Shown here: positions 18,097 to 29,307 of the stretch, in pieces
Layout of the letters: each line of letters starts with the position of its first letter
Numbering within the stretch: the stretch's first letter is position 1
Assembly (NCBI GenBank): GCA_046297495.1
Contig: JBKBIP010000037.1
Coordinates: 1 to 45,573 of the forward strand
Reading direction: 5' to 3'
Length of the DNA stretch: 45,573 nt
Source of the DNA: JBKBIP01 sp046297495
GTDB lineage: Bacteria > Planctomycetota > Planctomycetia > Gemmatales > Gemmataceae
The notes under the pieces: model-generated
What the model was told of the DNA's origin: nothing
Database searches by the model: none
The model's input: the letters and a program-made list of their open reading frames with translations, nothing else
Translations under genes and position numbers: made by a program

Positions 18097-18138
18097 ATTC
18101 ATCGATTCGCGCTCGTTTCCGAGCGCGGATCGATGAAT
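18097..18138. terminator. 19-bp hairpin between convergent genes
   Basis: The arms at 18097-18115 and 18120-18138 pair over 19 positions with a single G-U wobble and a TTTC loop. It lies between the stops of the WD40 gene (plus) and the STN-like gene (minus). There is no U-tract on either side, so a bidirectional terminator or an RNA 3'-end stabiliser is likelier than a classic intrinsic terminator. Confidence 0.6.
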
Positions 18139-18164
18139 TCCTCTGGCCACCTTCTGAATGTATC

Positions 18165-19232
18165 CTATGGCAAAGGCACATCCTGGAACTGAAACCGAAT
18201 GGGCACTTCTTGGATCCGTCCCGGCGTCTGGTATTCGATTTTCCAGCCGGTCTTGTCCCGGCCGAGCTTCAAGTTGATGTCGGGGTCTGCCACAAAACGA
18301 TAACGGGCCTGGTTGTCATCGATTTCATAGCCGCCGTTGGCCGGGTAGCGCTTGCCATTCTTCGCCAGATGGATTTCATTGTTCAAGAGCGACGATTGGA
18401 AACTCTCGAACTTTGGCCCCTCTGGTGGGTAGGTCAACGTGAAGCCGACCGTCCATAATTCATCGTCGGCGATGAAGGAATCCAGCAGCACGGTGACGCC
18501 ATCCTGTTTTTGCGATTGGCCGCGTTCCGGTTTATCAAACACAAAGGTCAGCATCTTGTCAGCACCGATGATCTCCAATTTGCCCTCGAAGCTCGCCAGG
18601 CGCAGCGCGGAACGGGGCGGAGCGGGAAAGCTTACCTGCAAATCGTAGGAGAGCCGTTCATGGACAGGAGCTTGTCCTCGGCCCGCACTTTCCCCCAGAC
18701 GTTGGCGCCCTTTGTCATCAACGACAACCAAGTCGCGCGGCTGGGTCTGCAATAAAAAGGCCCGAAATTTCGGCTCCCAGGCCACTTCCAGCTGCGCGAG
18801 GCCCGTGACCACATCGGTCTCGAAATCCTGGAGCAATAGCACCTTCTTGACCGTTATCCGAAATAGACCGTCGTAGCTGACTGGCAATTCCCGATAGGGG
18901 CCGTCGATCAAGGCGATTTGCCGGCCCCCTTCGTGCAACGACACCCGCAAGTCGGCTTCCTGGGCAATGGTGTCGAGAGCCTGCCAAAAAGTGACCTGGT
19001 CCAGATTCAGTTTGAGCCGAGCTGTCGCCGCGTCACTGCGGTCCAGGACCTGAATGCTGGTTTGTTTTCGCAGCTCGTCCAGCGCCTCGCTCAAGGTGCA
19101 AGTTTTGCGTAGCGTGACGCGGCTGGGAGAGAGTTCCGCGGCTGGTTGGCTTGGGGCTTCCGCGCCCAGCAAGTCAATCGGTCCGAGGAAGCAAAGCAAG
19201 AATGCCACCCAGCGGCAATAGTGGCATGACAT
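18165..19232 (-). CDS. secreted protein with STN-like N-terminal domain, function unknown
   Basis: About 355 residues from ATG 19232 (MSCHYCRWVAFLLCFLG), a signal peptide ending near LLGAEA. Residues 35-110 resemble the STN/secretin short domain: LRKTCTLSEALDELRKQTSIQ, then LNLDQVTFWQALDTIAQEADL. The remainder is a beta-rich unknown domain with LVVVDDKGRQ and DDELWTVGFTLTYPPEGP. STN domains occur in secretin and TonB-linked proteins, but no secretin core or plug domain follows here. The open frame extends to 19631 through the 5S rRNA region, which is an artefact. It is alone, on the same strand as and downstream of the rRNA operon, separated by a terminator. Confidence 0.75.
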   Translation of the reverse strand: MSCHYCRWVAFLLCFLGPIDLLGAEAPSQPAAELSPSRVTLRKTCTLSEALDELRKQTSIQVLDRSDAATARLKLNLDQVTFWQALDTIAQEADLRVSLHEGGRQIALIDGPYRELPVSYDGLFRITVKKVLLLQDFETDVVTGLAQLEVAWEPKFRAFLLQTQPRDLVVVDDKGRQRLGESAGRGQAPVHERLSYDLQVSFPAPPRSALRLASFEGKLEIIGADKMLTFVFDKPERGQSQKQDGVTVLLDSFIADDELWTVGFTLTYPPEGPKFESFQSSLLNNEIHLAKNGKRYPANGGYEIDDNQARYRFVADPDINLKLGRDKTGWKIEYQTPGRIQEVPIRFQFQDVPLP

Positions 19233-19321
19233 GGACAATCTCCACGTGTGAGAGAAATGGGTTTCTTTCAAGGAAGTATAAGCGTTGATCGCGGGCAAGG
19301 GAACCGTGAAGCGCAAACAAA

Positions 19322-19349
19322 AAGCCCGACAGCATGAACTGTCGGGCTT
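19322..19349 (-). terminator. intrinsic terminator of the rRNA operon
   Basis: On the minus strand an 11-bp perfect stem (AAGCCCGACAG with CTGTCGGGCTT, loop of six) begins about 11 bases after the 5S gene. Together with the flanking bases it ends in TTTTT. It is a standard rho-independent terminator in the right place. Confidence 0.85.
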
Positions 19350-19359
19350 GGAGAAAAAA

Positions 19360-19470
19360 TCCCGGCAATAACCTACTTTCGCGCCTGTAGGCACTATCAT
19401 CGGCCCTGGATGCTTAACGGCCGTGTTCGGAAAGGGAACGGGTGTTTCCATCCAGGTATGGTCACCGGAA
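19360..19470 (-). rRNA. rrf: 5S ribosomal RNA
   Basis: About 111 nt on the minus strand with 5S landmarks: CCATACCTGGATGGAA-like loop, CGAACACGGCCGTTAAGC, and the closing helix CCGGTGA with TTGCCGG. It is the last gene of the tRNA-Ile, tRNA-Ala, 23S, 5S operon, about 150 bases after the 23S end. Ends are set by helix I pairing and may be off by a few bases. Confidence 0.93.
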
Positions 19471-19623
19471 AGCTGCATCGTCGCCCGGCCCCAAAAAGGA
19501 CCGAAACAACGCGATATATCAACAAGGCAGCAGTAAGAGCGCGATCTGCAAGAGCCAATCAGAGCGTTCTTGTGATAGAGAACGTCTGTTCTCGATGGAG
19601 AAACCACCGAGCAAAGGATAAAT

Positions 19624-22486
<2,863 letters not shown>

Positions 22487-22975
22487 TATCCCGTCCTCGG
22501 CGGAGTCACCCCCACCCAGAACAGACATCTACGGCGCCATAGCCACACAACCTAACCACTCGGATTAGGCTGAGTAACGAATGACTCATTCTCCTATTGG
22601 GCTCGTGCAGAGTTCTCGCAAAAACTGTCGCATGAACTGCTTGCGCCGTTCACGCGAAGATCTTGTGATGCAACTCTTACTGCTGCCGAATTGTCAAAGA
22701 ACCACACCGCCCACTCAAGAAGGGAACTCAGGGGGTTCACCGCACCTTGAGGGCTTCCAAACCGAGCTACTTGCTGACTATTGCCAGACACATTCACTCT
22801 GGTCAGGCGGGGCAGCAGCCAACGGATGCCGCCCCGCGCAACCAGCACGTAGTTTCCCTAAGCTTAACTGTGCAAACAACTTACAAGTTTTAATTTATCG
22901 CTTCTTGGCGTTACTGTCAACGGTTCTTTCCAAATTTTTTCAAAAATCTTCTTTTATCGATCTTACGGTGTTTTG
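22487..22975 (-). other. spacer between tRNA-Ala and 23S rRNA
   Basis: About 490 bases of transcribed spacer. The first 17 bases upstream of the 23S gene are one arm of the precursor processing stem. The rest has no gene-like frame with domain similarity, and I see no further tRNA. Confidence 0.7.
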
Positions 22976-23048
22976 TGGAGATGACGGGGATCGAACCCGT
23001 GACCTCGTGGTTGCAAACCACGCGCTCTCCCAGCTGAGCTACATCCCC
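22976..23048 (-). tRNA. tRNA-Ala (UGC)
   Basis: A 73-nt cloverleaf on the minus strand: acceptor GGGGATG/CATCTCC, D arm AGCTCAGCTGGGAGAGC, anticodon loop TTTGCAA (anticodon TGC), T arm GGGTTCGATCCCC, and discriminator A. CCA is not encoded. It lies between tRNA-Ile and 23S, the usual place in bacterial rRNA operons. Confidence 0.96.
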
Positions 23049-23156
23049 GTTCGTAAGGATGAAGGATGAATCATGAAGGCTACATGGCGATGCGTTCTAG
23101 GAAGTGCATCACTGATTTACCTCAGTTGGAGTCATCCTTCCTATTTCATCTTTTTT

Positions 23157-23230
23157 TGGGCGTACTTGGATTCGAACCAAGGACCTCAGCTTTATCAGAG
23201 CTGCGCTCTAGCCAACTGAGCTATACGCCC
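23157..23230 (-). tRNA. tRNA-Ile (GAU)
   Basis: A 74-nt cloverleaf on the minus strand: acceptor GGGCGTA/TACGCCC, D arm AGCTCAGTTGGCTAGAGC, anticodon loop CTGATAA (anticodon GAT), T arm TTGGTTCGAATCCAA, and discriminator A. CCA is not encoded. It is the first RNA gene after the promoter at 23397-23424; in a standard operon the 16S gene would come before it. Confidence 0.96.
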
Positions 23231-23245
23231 TCACGTCCTCCAAAC

Positions 23246-23273
23246 AAAAAAGCCAAACCACAACGGTTTGGCT
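23246..23273 (-). terminator. terminator-like hairpin in the leader before tRNA-Ile (possible attenuator)
   Basis: On the minus strand a perfect 9-bp stem (AGCCAAACC, loop GTTGT, GGTTTGGCT) is followed directly by a run of T (six T including the stem end). It stands between the promoter at 23397-23424 and tRNA-Ile at 23230, so every operon transcript must read through it. A boxA-like CTCTTAAC occurs upstream in the leader, around 23369-23376, which would fit antitermination. Confidence 0.7.
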
Positions 23274-23396
23274 CTATCCCTTACGTGATAATTGGGTAGA
23301 GCTATCCGCTGTCGTTATTGAGGATGATGCGATGAATCATATCCACCGATCTCATGGTTAAGAGTTCCCGTCCTCCACGTCAGTAAGATATGAAGA

Positions 23397-23424
23397 ATTA
23401 TAGACCCCATCCACAAAGAGTCAA
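23397..23424 (-). promoter_or_regulatory. sigma-70-type promoter of the tRNA/rRNA operon
   Basis: On the minus strand TTGACT (23419-23424) and a perfect TATAAT (23397-23402) are 16 bases apart. This is the best promoter match in the window. Transcription would start near 23390, about 160 bases before tRNA-Ile. The leader (23231-23390) has the terminator-like hairpin and no 16S gene. The stretch 23425-23543 up to the next gene holds nothing I recognise. Confidence 0.8.
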
Positions 23425-23543
23425 TGGAAAAATAAGCAAAATGTTCGATGGTTCGATGCACAAGTTGAGCTAAGGGGTTAAGAAATCATCCGACCAAGTA
23501 ATATCACCTTACGGCGCCATGGGCGGGAGATTGCGTCGTGATC

Positions 23544-25907
23544 TTATTCATCTTCTTCTTCCGCCTTCATCTCGATCCGCTCGCGAGTGTGTGCTTCCAC
23601 GGCGGCACGGCTGAAAAGCAAGGGGAATTGCTCCCCCGTCAGCCAGGACTGAATCATGTCATCATAATGGGGACTGCCGGGGTGGCCGGATTGACCGATG
23701 GGCAGCACGAAGCGGCATTGATCCCAATCCCCCACGTCGAACAGCAGGCGGCACGAGACGGTGAACGCGACGGCGGCGAAGGGTTGCCAGGGATCGATCC
23801 CCGCTTGGGCCACGGTGTCGGCGTCGCCGCCCAGGGGGTAGGGGCCGCGACTGAGGTTCAGCATCTTGTCGAGCGTCGGCACGGCCAAGCCGATGGGGTG
23901 CGTGAATTGAATCTGGTGCAACCGCCCCCACTGCCAACGGGCCGGGTCGGGGCCGAGTTCCCGCGTTAGCCATTCGACCGTATCGGCCAAGGCGTCACGC
24001 AGCTCCGGGGCATCGTCGGCCAAGGCCTCGATCTGGTGTAGCAGATAGCTGGACATGTGATGATGATAGACCGACACCATGCCCAGCACCTTGTTGATGC
24101 CCTGACCCAGCACATGATTGAGCAGATGCTCGGGCATATCCTGGTTGAGACGGCGCAACAGTTGGCGGCGAAAAACCGCATAGATCGCCGCTGGCACGCT
24201 GTCCGGCGTCAAGTCGCCGTCCCAGCCGGCCAGCAGTTGCCGCGCTTGTTGCAAAGGTGGATCGGCGACGCCTAGGCGGCGCAGCTTGTCCACGATGATT
24301 TGGGCTGGCAGGGAAACGACATCCATTTGCATGGCCTGGAAATCGGCCAGGGAATGCCGTTGTTTCCCTCGTAACAGCTGCATGATGCGCCGCCAACGGC
24401 TGTCATCGACCCAATCGCGGGCCAGGAAGTGCGGGCAGGGACAATCGGGACGGGTGTTGGCCGTGGCGAAAATCCCTTCGGGGGGATCAAACACCTCCGG
24501 CATGTCATCAAATGGCACCGGCTCGTCCCATTCATGGTCGCCGCTCCAGCCGGGCATGGGGACGAAGCCATCTCCTTGTGCCCGGCGCGGCACGTGCCCA
24601 GCCATCTTGTAACCAATGTGGCCATCGACATCGGCGTACAGGAAGTTCAACACCGGGAAGGTCCAATGCGCCAAGGCCTGGCGAAAGCTGGTCCAGTCGC
24701 TGGCCCGGCACAGCGCGAGCAAGCCGCGCGTGGGGCTGAGGGCATCATCCATCGTGCCGCGGATGGCCAGCGGCGCGCTGTGGGTGGGGATGTCGAGGAT
24801 GCCGTTGAGGATCGGCCCATGCCGCGTCCAGTAGGTTTCTTCCACGAAGGGTTCGGCCTGGCCGCGAACCCGGTACTCCTCGCGCACCGTCTCGGCTTCA
24901 TACCAATCGTCTCCCCAGGCGAACCAGCCGGGCCGGTCGGGATGCGGTTTCTCCACGTACAAATCCTGCGTATCGACCAGCCCTGCGGTGACGCTCCAGG
25001 CGATGCGCTCGTTATGACCGACGAGCACGCCCAAGGTGCCGGGAAAGGTGCCGCCGATGACATTATAGCCAGCTCCTTGCAGGTGGTTGAAGTACCAGAC
25101 CGCCGGCATGCGCGGGCGCAGGTGTGGATCATTGGCCATCAAGGGTCGGCCCGTCGTGGTACGTTCCCCCCGCGCCACCCAATTGTTGCTGCCGCCCCCC
25201 ATGAAAGCGACCATCGGTTGAAACGCCAGCGCCGCCGCCAGCGCATCGGTGGGTGTCGGCCCATCATGCCGTGGCACTCCCGCCGCGCAATGGCCATTTT
25301 CTAGCCGGGCGACTCGTTCCGGCCCCAGCTCGGCGATCAGCCGAGCACGCACCAACTCCGTCTCCCAATTAAAAGCTAGATTGAAGGCCATGAAGCGCGC
25401 GAAGGCCAGCGTCTCGGTGACGGTCCAGGGACGCGGTCGCACGCGCAGCAGCTGAAATTCAACGGGAAGAGGATGCCGATTCAGGTAGGCGTGAATGCCC
25501 GCCACGTAGGCTTCCCCAATCTCACGCAGTTCCCCATCGGTGTTCTGGACTTCCCGCTCCGCTTGACGGCGAAAGCCAAAGCGGCGCAGAAACCGATCCA
25601 CGTCCAGCAGCCGGGGGCCGAAAATCTCCGCCAGCTCCCCCGTCGCCAGTCGGCGGTTTAACTCCATCTGCCAGAGCCGGTCACGGGCATGACAGTAACC
25701 TTGGGCGAAGAACAAGTCGATGTCCCACGAGGCGCGGATGTGCGGCACGCCCCACGCATCGAAACGCACCTCGACATCGCCGCGCAGCCCCGTGATGGAG
25801 ACGATTTCCTCCTTGGGAGGCAGTCCCTTTTTCAACAGCCAGCGACGCACGCCAGCCTTGCCAACCACGGCAGCCACCTTTTGCAACGCCAATCCCCACG
25901 GTTTCAT
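23544..25907 (-). CDS. penicillin acylase family (S45) amidohydrolase
   Basis: A 787-residue Ntn-hydrolase precursor. The start ATG at 25907 has AGGA about 8 bases upstream; the frame goes back to 26021 without support. The alpha-chain part begins with VEVRFDAWGVPHIRASWD and QGYCHARDRLWQMELNRR, hallmarks of the family. The autocatalytic cleavage site is G-G-G-S240-N-N-W-V, where Ser240 becomes the beta-chain nucleophile, followed by MANDPHLR with the conserved Asn-Asp-Pro-His. The family hydrolyses amides such as penicillins, cephalosporins or acyl-homoserine lactones; the substrate here cannot be told. I see no typical signal peptide (start MKPWGLALQKVAAVVG), which is unusual because most characterised members are exported. 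It ends in an acidic tail. Confidence 0.92.
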   Translation of the reverse strand: MKPWGLALQKVAAVVGKAGVRRWLLKKGLPPKEEIVSITGLRGDVEVRFDAWGVPHIRASWDIDLFFAQGYCHARDRLWQMELNRRLATGELAEIFGPRLLDVDRFLRRFGFRRQAEREVQNTDGELREIGEAYVAGIHAYLNRHPLPVEFQLLRVRPRPWTVTETLAFARFMAFNLAFNWETELVRARLIAELGPERVARLENGHCAAGVPRHDGPTPTDALAAALAFQPMVAFMGGGSNNWVARGERTTTGRPLMANDPHLRPRMPAVWYFNHLQGAGYNVIGGTFPGTLGVLVGHNERIAWSVTAGLVDTQDLYVEKPHPDRPGWFAWGDDWYEAETVREEYRVRGQAEPFVEETYWTRHGPILNGILDIPTHSAPLAIRGTMDDALSPTRGLLALCRASDWTSFRQALAHWTFPVLNFLYADVDGHIGYKMAGHVPRRAQGDGFVPMPGWSGDHEWDEPVPFDDMPEVFDPPEGIFATANTRPDCPCPHFLARDWVDDSRWRRIMQLLRGKQRHSLADFQAMQMDVVSLPAQIIVDKLRRLGVADPPLQQARQLLAGWDGDLTPDSVPAAIYAVFRRQLLRRLNQDMPEHLLNHVLGQGINKVLGMVSVYHHHMSSYLLHQIEALADDAPELRDALADTVEWLTRELGPDPARWQWGRLHQIQFTHPIGLAVPTLDKMLNLSRGPYPLGGDADTVAQAGIDPWQPFAAVAFTVSCRLLFDVGDWDQCRFVLPIGQSGHPGSPHYDDMIQSWLTGEQFPLLFSRAAVEAHTRERIEMKAEEEDE

Positions 25908-26228
25908 CAGGGTTCCTCGATTGGGTGTCGGTCTTTCCGACTCCCCCAAGCGCTCGGCTTGGAGGGGCCGTTGATTTTGCGATGCGGGCCTGAAACGAGC
26001 AAGCCGCCAAACCGCCTTCACCTCTCATCTTAGCTGCGCGAAGAACTTGTGAAAGTCTGTTGTCGGAAGTCGGCTCCCTACTTGCATTATCGACGCGACC
26101 ACTGTTAAGATAAACAGACCGCTGAACCTAACCCAGCCGCGGGGCGTCTCAACTTGCGACGAGCAGCAGGCCGCGATGGTCCGGCGCGGTGCCGACCCGG
26201 CCGGCCCCACCTAGAACAAAGGACCGGT
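25908..26228. other. 321-bp divergent intergenic region
   Basis: This region lies between the penicillin acylase start (minus) and the HNH gene start (plus). A weak promoter candidate for the HNH gene is TTGCAT at 26082-26087 with TAAGAT at 26106-26111 (18-bp spacer). No gene is supported. Confidence 0.4.
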
Positions 26229-26870
26229 ATGAAAGTCAGCTCCACTACCGCTCTGGACGCCAGCGTCCTGGTTCTCAACAAGCTGTTCATGGCGATTCAC
26301 ATCATCTCCGTGCGGCGGGCCTTGTGTCTGTTGTGCAAGGACCTGGCCGAGGTGGTCAGTTTGGAGGATGGCCAGTTCGCCACCTACGACTTCGCCACCT
26401 GGCGCGAAGTGAGTGAATACCGCGCCAAGCATTTCGAGCCGTCGGCTGACGATGACTGGGTGCGAACCGTGAACAGCCAAATCCAGGTGCCGCGCGTCAT
26501 CCGGTTGTACACCTACGAGAAGCTGCCCAAGCAGACGGTGAAATTCAACCGCCGCAATATCTTCGCCCGCGACAACAACCAGTGCCAGTATTGCGGCAAG
26601 AAGTTTCCCACCACCGAGCTGAGCCTGGACCATGTGGTCCCACGCAGCCAAGGGGGCCAAACGACCTGGGAGAACATCGTCTGTGCCTGCGTGAGCTGCA
26701 ACGTCCGCAAGGGAGGCCGGACGCCGTGGCAGGCCCACATGAGCCTGATCCGCAAACCGGACAAACCCAAACGCAGCCCGCTGCTCAATCTGAAGATGAC
26801 TCATCGCAAGTACCAGTCGTGGAAAACTTTCTTGGATACGGCGTACTGGTCGGTGGAGTTGAAAGGCTAA
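26229..26870 (+). CDS. HNH endonuclease family protein
   Basis: A 213-residue protein with AAAGGA just before the ATG. The HNH domain is in the second half: FARDNNQCQYCGKKFP with C119-x2-C122, then LSLDHVVPRSQGG with the D-H pair (His135), then WENIVCACVSCNVRKGGRTP with the second C-x2-C and the final Asn. All metal and catalytic positions are present. The N-terminal about 100 residues (VLVLNKLFMAIHIISVRRALCLL, then GQFATYDFATW) match the conserved N-terminal extension seen in stand-alone HNH proteins of many bacteria. No methyltransferase or restriction partner is next to it, so a general DNA-processing role is more likely than restriction-modification. Confidence 0.9.
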   Translation: MKVSSTTALDASVLVLNKLFMAIHIISVRRALCLLCKDLAEVVSLEDGQFATYDFATWREVSEYRAKHFEPSADDDWVRTVNSQIQVPRVIRLYTYEKLPKQTVKFNRRNIFARDNNQCQYCGKKFPTTELSLDHVVPRSQGGQTTWENIVCACVSCNVRKGGRTPWQAHMSLIRKPDKPKRSPLLNLKMTHRKYQSWKTFLDTAYWSVELKG

Positions 26871-26880
26871 GTGACATGGA

Positions 26881-26955
26881 TTCAGCGGTTCGCGCACGGC
26901 AACCCGCGCGAACTGCTGAACGCCAACTGTCCTTGCCGGTCGCCGCGCGACCGGC
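26881..26955. terminator. two tandem hairpins between convergent genes
   Basis: The first hairpin has arms 26881-26895 and 26906-26920 (15 bp with one G-U wobble). The second has GCCGGTCG at 26935-26942 and CGACCGGC at 26948-26955 (8 bp). They lie between the HNH stop and the VTT protein stop. There are no U-tracts. Confidence 0.55.
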
Positions 26956-26978
26956 TGGAGTTCGCGGATCATGACTTA

Positions 26979-27698
26979 CTACTGCGCCGCCAGCTTCACC
27001 AACGCGAAACCGCCGACCAGCAGCACGGCGAACACGAGGCACACCCAGTTGAAATATTTGTCAATGAATTGACGCACCGGCGGGCCGAAGATGTACAGCA
27101 ACCCCGCCACCAAGAAGAATCGCGCCCCGCGCCCGACGCAAGACGCGATGATGAGCATGAACAAGGAAATCTGAAACACACCGGCGCCGACAGTGAAGAC
27201 CTTGTATGGAATCGGCGTGAAGGCGGCCACGAAGACGCACCAGAAATCATATTTCTGATACAAGTGTTGGACATGTTCGAATACGTCTTGGCTGAAGATG
27301 TAACGGAAGAAAAAGCCAGACACCAGCTCCCACAATCCCCAACCGATCAGGTAGCCCGCCACGCCCCCCAGCACCGAGCCAAGCGTGCTGATCAGCGCGT
27401 AGAACCAAGCCCGGCCGCGGCGTTCCAAGGTCAGGGCGATTTGCAGCACATCGGGGGGGATGGGGAAGAAGCTCGATTCGGCGAAGGACAACAGGAACAA
27501 CGCCGTGGTGGAGTGTTGGCGATGCGCCAACGACAACACCCAATCGTACAGCCGACGATGCACCGCCCAGCGCGGCACGATGCTGCCGGGGAAGACGGTG
27601 GGAGCTGTTGCGTCATTGTCCTGTTCTGGAGGAGATGGAGTGTCAGCGGTCTGAGATTTGCCGAGCTGCGACATGGACATCTTGGGTAAGGAAAACAT
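26979..27698 (-). CDS. VTT-domain membrane protein (YqaA/DedA-like, SNARE-associated family)
   Basis: A 239-residue protein with a hydrophilic Pro/Thr-rich N-terminus of about 45 residues and then a VTT domain: FLLSFAESSFFPIPPDVLQIAL (the E-x-x-x-x-P-I-P-P-D motif of the YqaA group), GSVLGGVAGYLIGWGLWE, FTPIPYKVFTVGAGVF and two C-terminal helices. Four to five transmembrane segments are predicted. DedA/VTT proteins take part in membrane lipid transport and proton-motive-force homeostasis in other bacteria. The start is well set by GGAGG four bases upstream. It lies downstream of the solitary DUF1501 gene on the same strand, separated by a structured spacer. Confidence 0.88.
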   Translation of the reverse strand: MFSLPKMSMSQLGKSQTADTPSPPEQDNDATAPTVFPGSIVPRWAVHRRLYDWVLSLAHRQHSTTALFLLSFAESSFFPIPPDVLQIALTLERRGRAWFYALISTLGSVLGGVAGYLIGWGLWELVSGFFFRYIFSQDVFEHVQHLYQKYDFWCVFVAAFTPIPYKVFTVGAGVFQISLFMLIIASCVGRGARFFLVAGLLYIFGPPVRQFIDKYFNWVCLVFAVLLVGGFALVKLAAQ

Positions 27699-27726
27699 AA
27701 GGCCTCCGTGCCTACCAAAAGAGAAG

Positions 27727-27790
27727 GCGAGCGGGGGCTGTAAGGCCCCCGGTCAATCCCAGAACCGGGGAACTCACGTCCCCCGCTCGC
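27727..27790. terminator. large structured spacer between DUF1501 and VTT genes
   Basis: An 11-bp perfect inverted repeat (GCGAGCGGGGG at 27727-27737 with CCCCCGCTCGC at 27780-27790) encloses a second hairpin (GGGGGC with GCCCCC around 27733-27750) and a CCGG/CCGG pair. The outer and first inner stems compete for the same G-run, so two folds are possible. It starts 18 bases after the DUF1501 stop and may terminate it or regulate the downstream gene. Confidence 0.5.
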
Positions 27791-27807
27791 TGCCAGATCG
27801 TTTCACG

Positions 27808-29145
27808 TCAAATCAATTCCGCGATGGGCGAACCGGTGCAAATCGGGTGCGGCCGGCCGGTCTTGTCGCTGAAGGTCATGCTAGTGTCGATACCCAGCAC
27901 ATGATACAGCGTCGCCAGCATGTCTTCGGGCTTCACCGGACGATCCTTGGGATATTCCCCCTTTTCGGTGGTGGAGCCGACGACCAGGCCGGTCTTCAAG
28001 CCGCCGCCGCCCAGGACCGTGAAGCCAGACTGGCCCCAGTGATCGCGCCCCGCGCCGCCGTTGACGCGTGGCGTCCGGCCAAACTCGCCGCAGATGCAAA
28101 TGGCCACGTTCTCATACAGGCCGCGTTCGTCCAAATCCTCCACCAGCGTGGCCACGGCGGGATCAAGACGGGGCAGCTTGTTCTTCATGGCCTGTTCGAT
28201 GTTGCTGTGGTCGTCCCAGCCCCCCATGTGGACCGTCACAAAGGTGACACCCGCTTCCACCAACCGGCGCGCCAGCAAGCAGCTCTGCCCCCAGGTATGC
28301 CGGCCATAGCGGTCACGCAAACGCGGGTCTTCCTTGTTCAGGTCGAAGGCCTCGCGGGCGGCGGGACCGGAGATCAGCTCATAGGCTTCTTGCTGGAATT
28401 TGTCCATCGTCTCGACGGTGCCGCTGTGGTCGATGTCGCGGCGCATGCTGTCGAAGCTGCTCAAGAGCTGGCGGCGATTATCCAACTCCGCCAAGGTCAG
28501 GCCATTGGGCAAGGTCAGGTTGCGGACGTTGAAACGTGGGTTATTCGGATCGTTGCCGATCTGAAACGGGTTGTACGAAGTACCCAGATAAGCGCCACTG
28601 TTGTAGCCGGGATTGAGGCCGACGCTGGCCGCATAGGGGACGGCCACGTAGGGCGGCAATCCAGGCCGGTTGGCGCCGCGCACCTTGGCGGTGATGGAGC
28701 CGGCGGACGGATACTTGGGATCGAGCATGGCCGCCGTCGAACCGTGATAGCCGGTGAGCATCCAGTGAGCGCCGGCGAAGTGGTCGCCGGTGGTGTGGTA
28801 CAGCGAGCGCACGATAGCCAGCTTGTCCATGACACGGGCCTGACGTGGCATCAGCTCGGTGATGTCGATGCCGGGGACGTTGGTTGGCGTGGTTTGGAAG
28901 GGGCCGCGATACTCGGCGGGAGCTTCCGTCTTGATGTCGTAGGTGTCCATGTGCGTCGGCCCGCCATCGAGCCAGATCAGGATGACGGCGGTGTCGCGCG
29001 TTCCCGTGGCGGCGGCTTGCGCCTTGAGGCGCAGGCTATCGGCCAAGGTCAGCCCCGTCATGCCCAGCACGCCGGCTTGCAAAAAGCTCCGTCGGCTGAT
29101 GCCATCACAATAACGTTGTGGATCGTTACCACGGATTCTCAACAT
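27808..29145 (-). CDS. DUF1501 protein with Tat signal, solitary
   Basis: A 445-residue protein with Tat motif S-R18-R19-S-F-L, then QAGVLGMTGLTLADSLRLKAQ. Landmarks include AVILIWLDGGPTHMDTYDIK, PFQTTPTNVPGIDITELMP, GAHWMLTGYHGS, HTWGQSCLLARRLVEAGVTFV, ICICGEFGRTPRVNGG and DHWGQSGFTVLGGGGL. It belongs to a different DUF1501 subgroup from the two module members (the DTYDIKTEAP start and the TGRPHPICTGSPI end). It has no DUF1549 or WD40 gene beside it. Export in folded form is predicted, with function unknown. Confidence 0.93.
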   Translation of the reverse strand: MLRIRGNDPQRYCDGISRRSFLQAGVLGMTGLTLADSLRLKAQAAATGTRDTAVILIWLDGGPTHMDTYDIKTEAPAEYRGPFQTTPTNVPGIDITELMPRQARVMDKLAIVRSLYHTTGDHFAGAHWMLTGYHGSTAAMLDPKYPSAGSITAKVRGANRPGLPPYVAVPYAASVGLNPGYNSGAYLGTSYNPFQIGNDPNNPRFNVRNLTLPNGLTLAELDNRRQLLSSFDSMRRDIDHSGTVETMDKFQQEAYELISGPAAREAFDLNKEDPRLRDRYGRHTWGQSCLLARRLVEAGVTFVTVHMGGWDDHSNIEQAMKNKLPRLDPAVATLVEDLDERGLYENVAICICGEFGRTPRVNGGAGRDHWGQSGFTVLGGGGLKTGLVVGSTTEKGEYPKDRPVKPEDMLATLYHVLGIDTSMTFSDKTGRPHPICTGSPIAELI

Positions 29146-29238
29146 ATGATACCCCCCAAGTTGAGAACAGTAGGTGGAATGGTTGCGATGCCGCGCTCGC
29201 CCATCGAGACGGATCGAACCACCTTAAAGTTATAATCC

Positions 29239-29258
29239 CTCGCCTTGACCGAGGCGAG
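29239..29258. terminator. short hairpin downstream of the SDR gene
   Basis: CTCGCCT at 29239-29245 pairs with AGGCGAG at 29252-29258, loop of six. It lies about 50 bases after the stop of the minus-strand SDR gene and before the DUF1501 start. There is no real U-tract, so termination is only possible. Confidence 0.35.
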
Positions 29259-29307
29259 AGGAAAATATCTTTTCACGGTCGCGCCGCGCCATCCGAGGAC
29301 ATGACCC

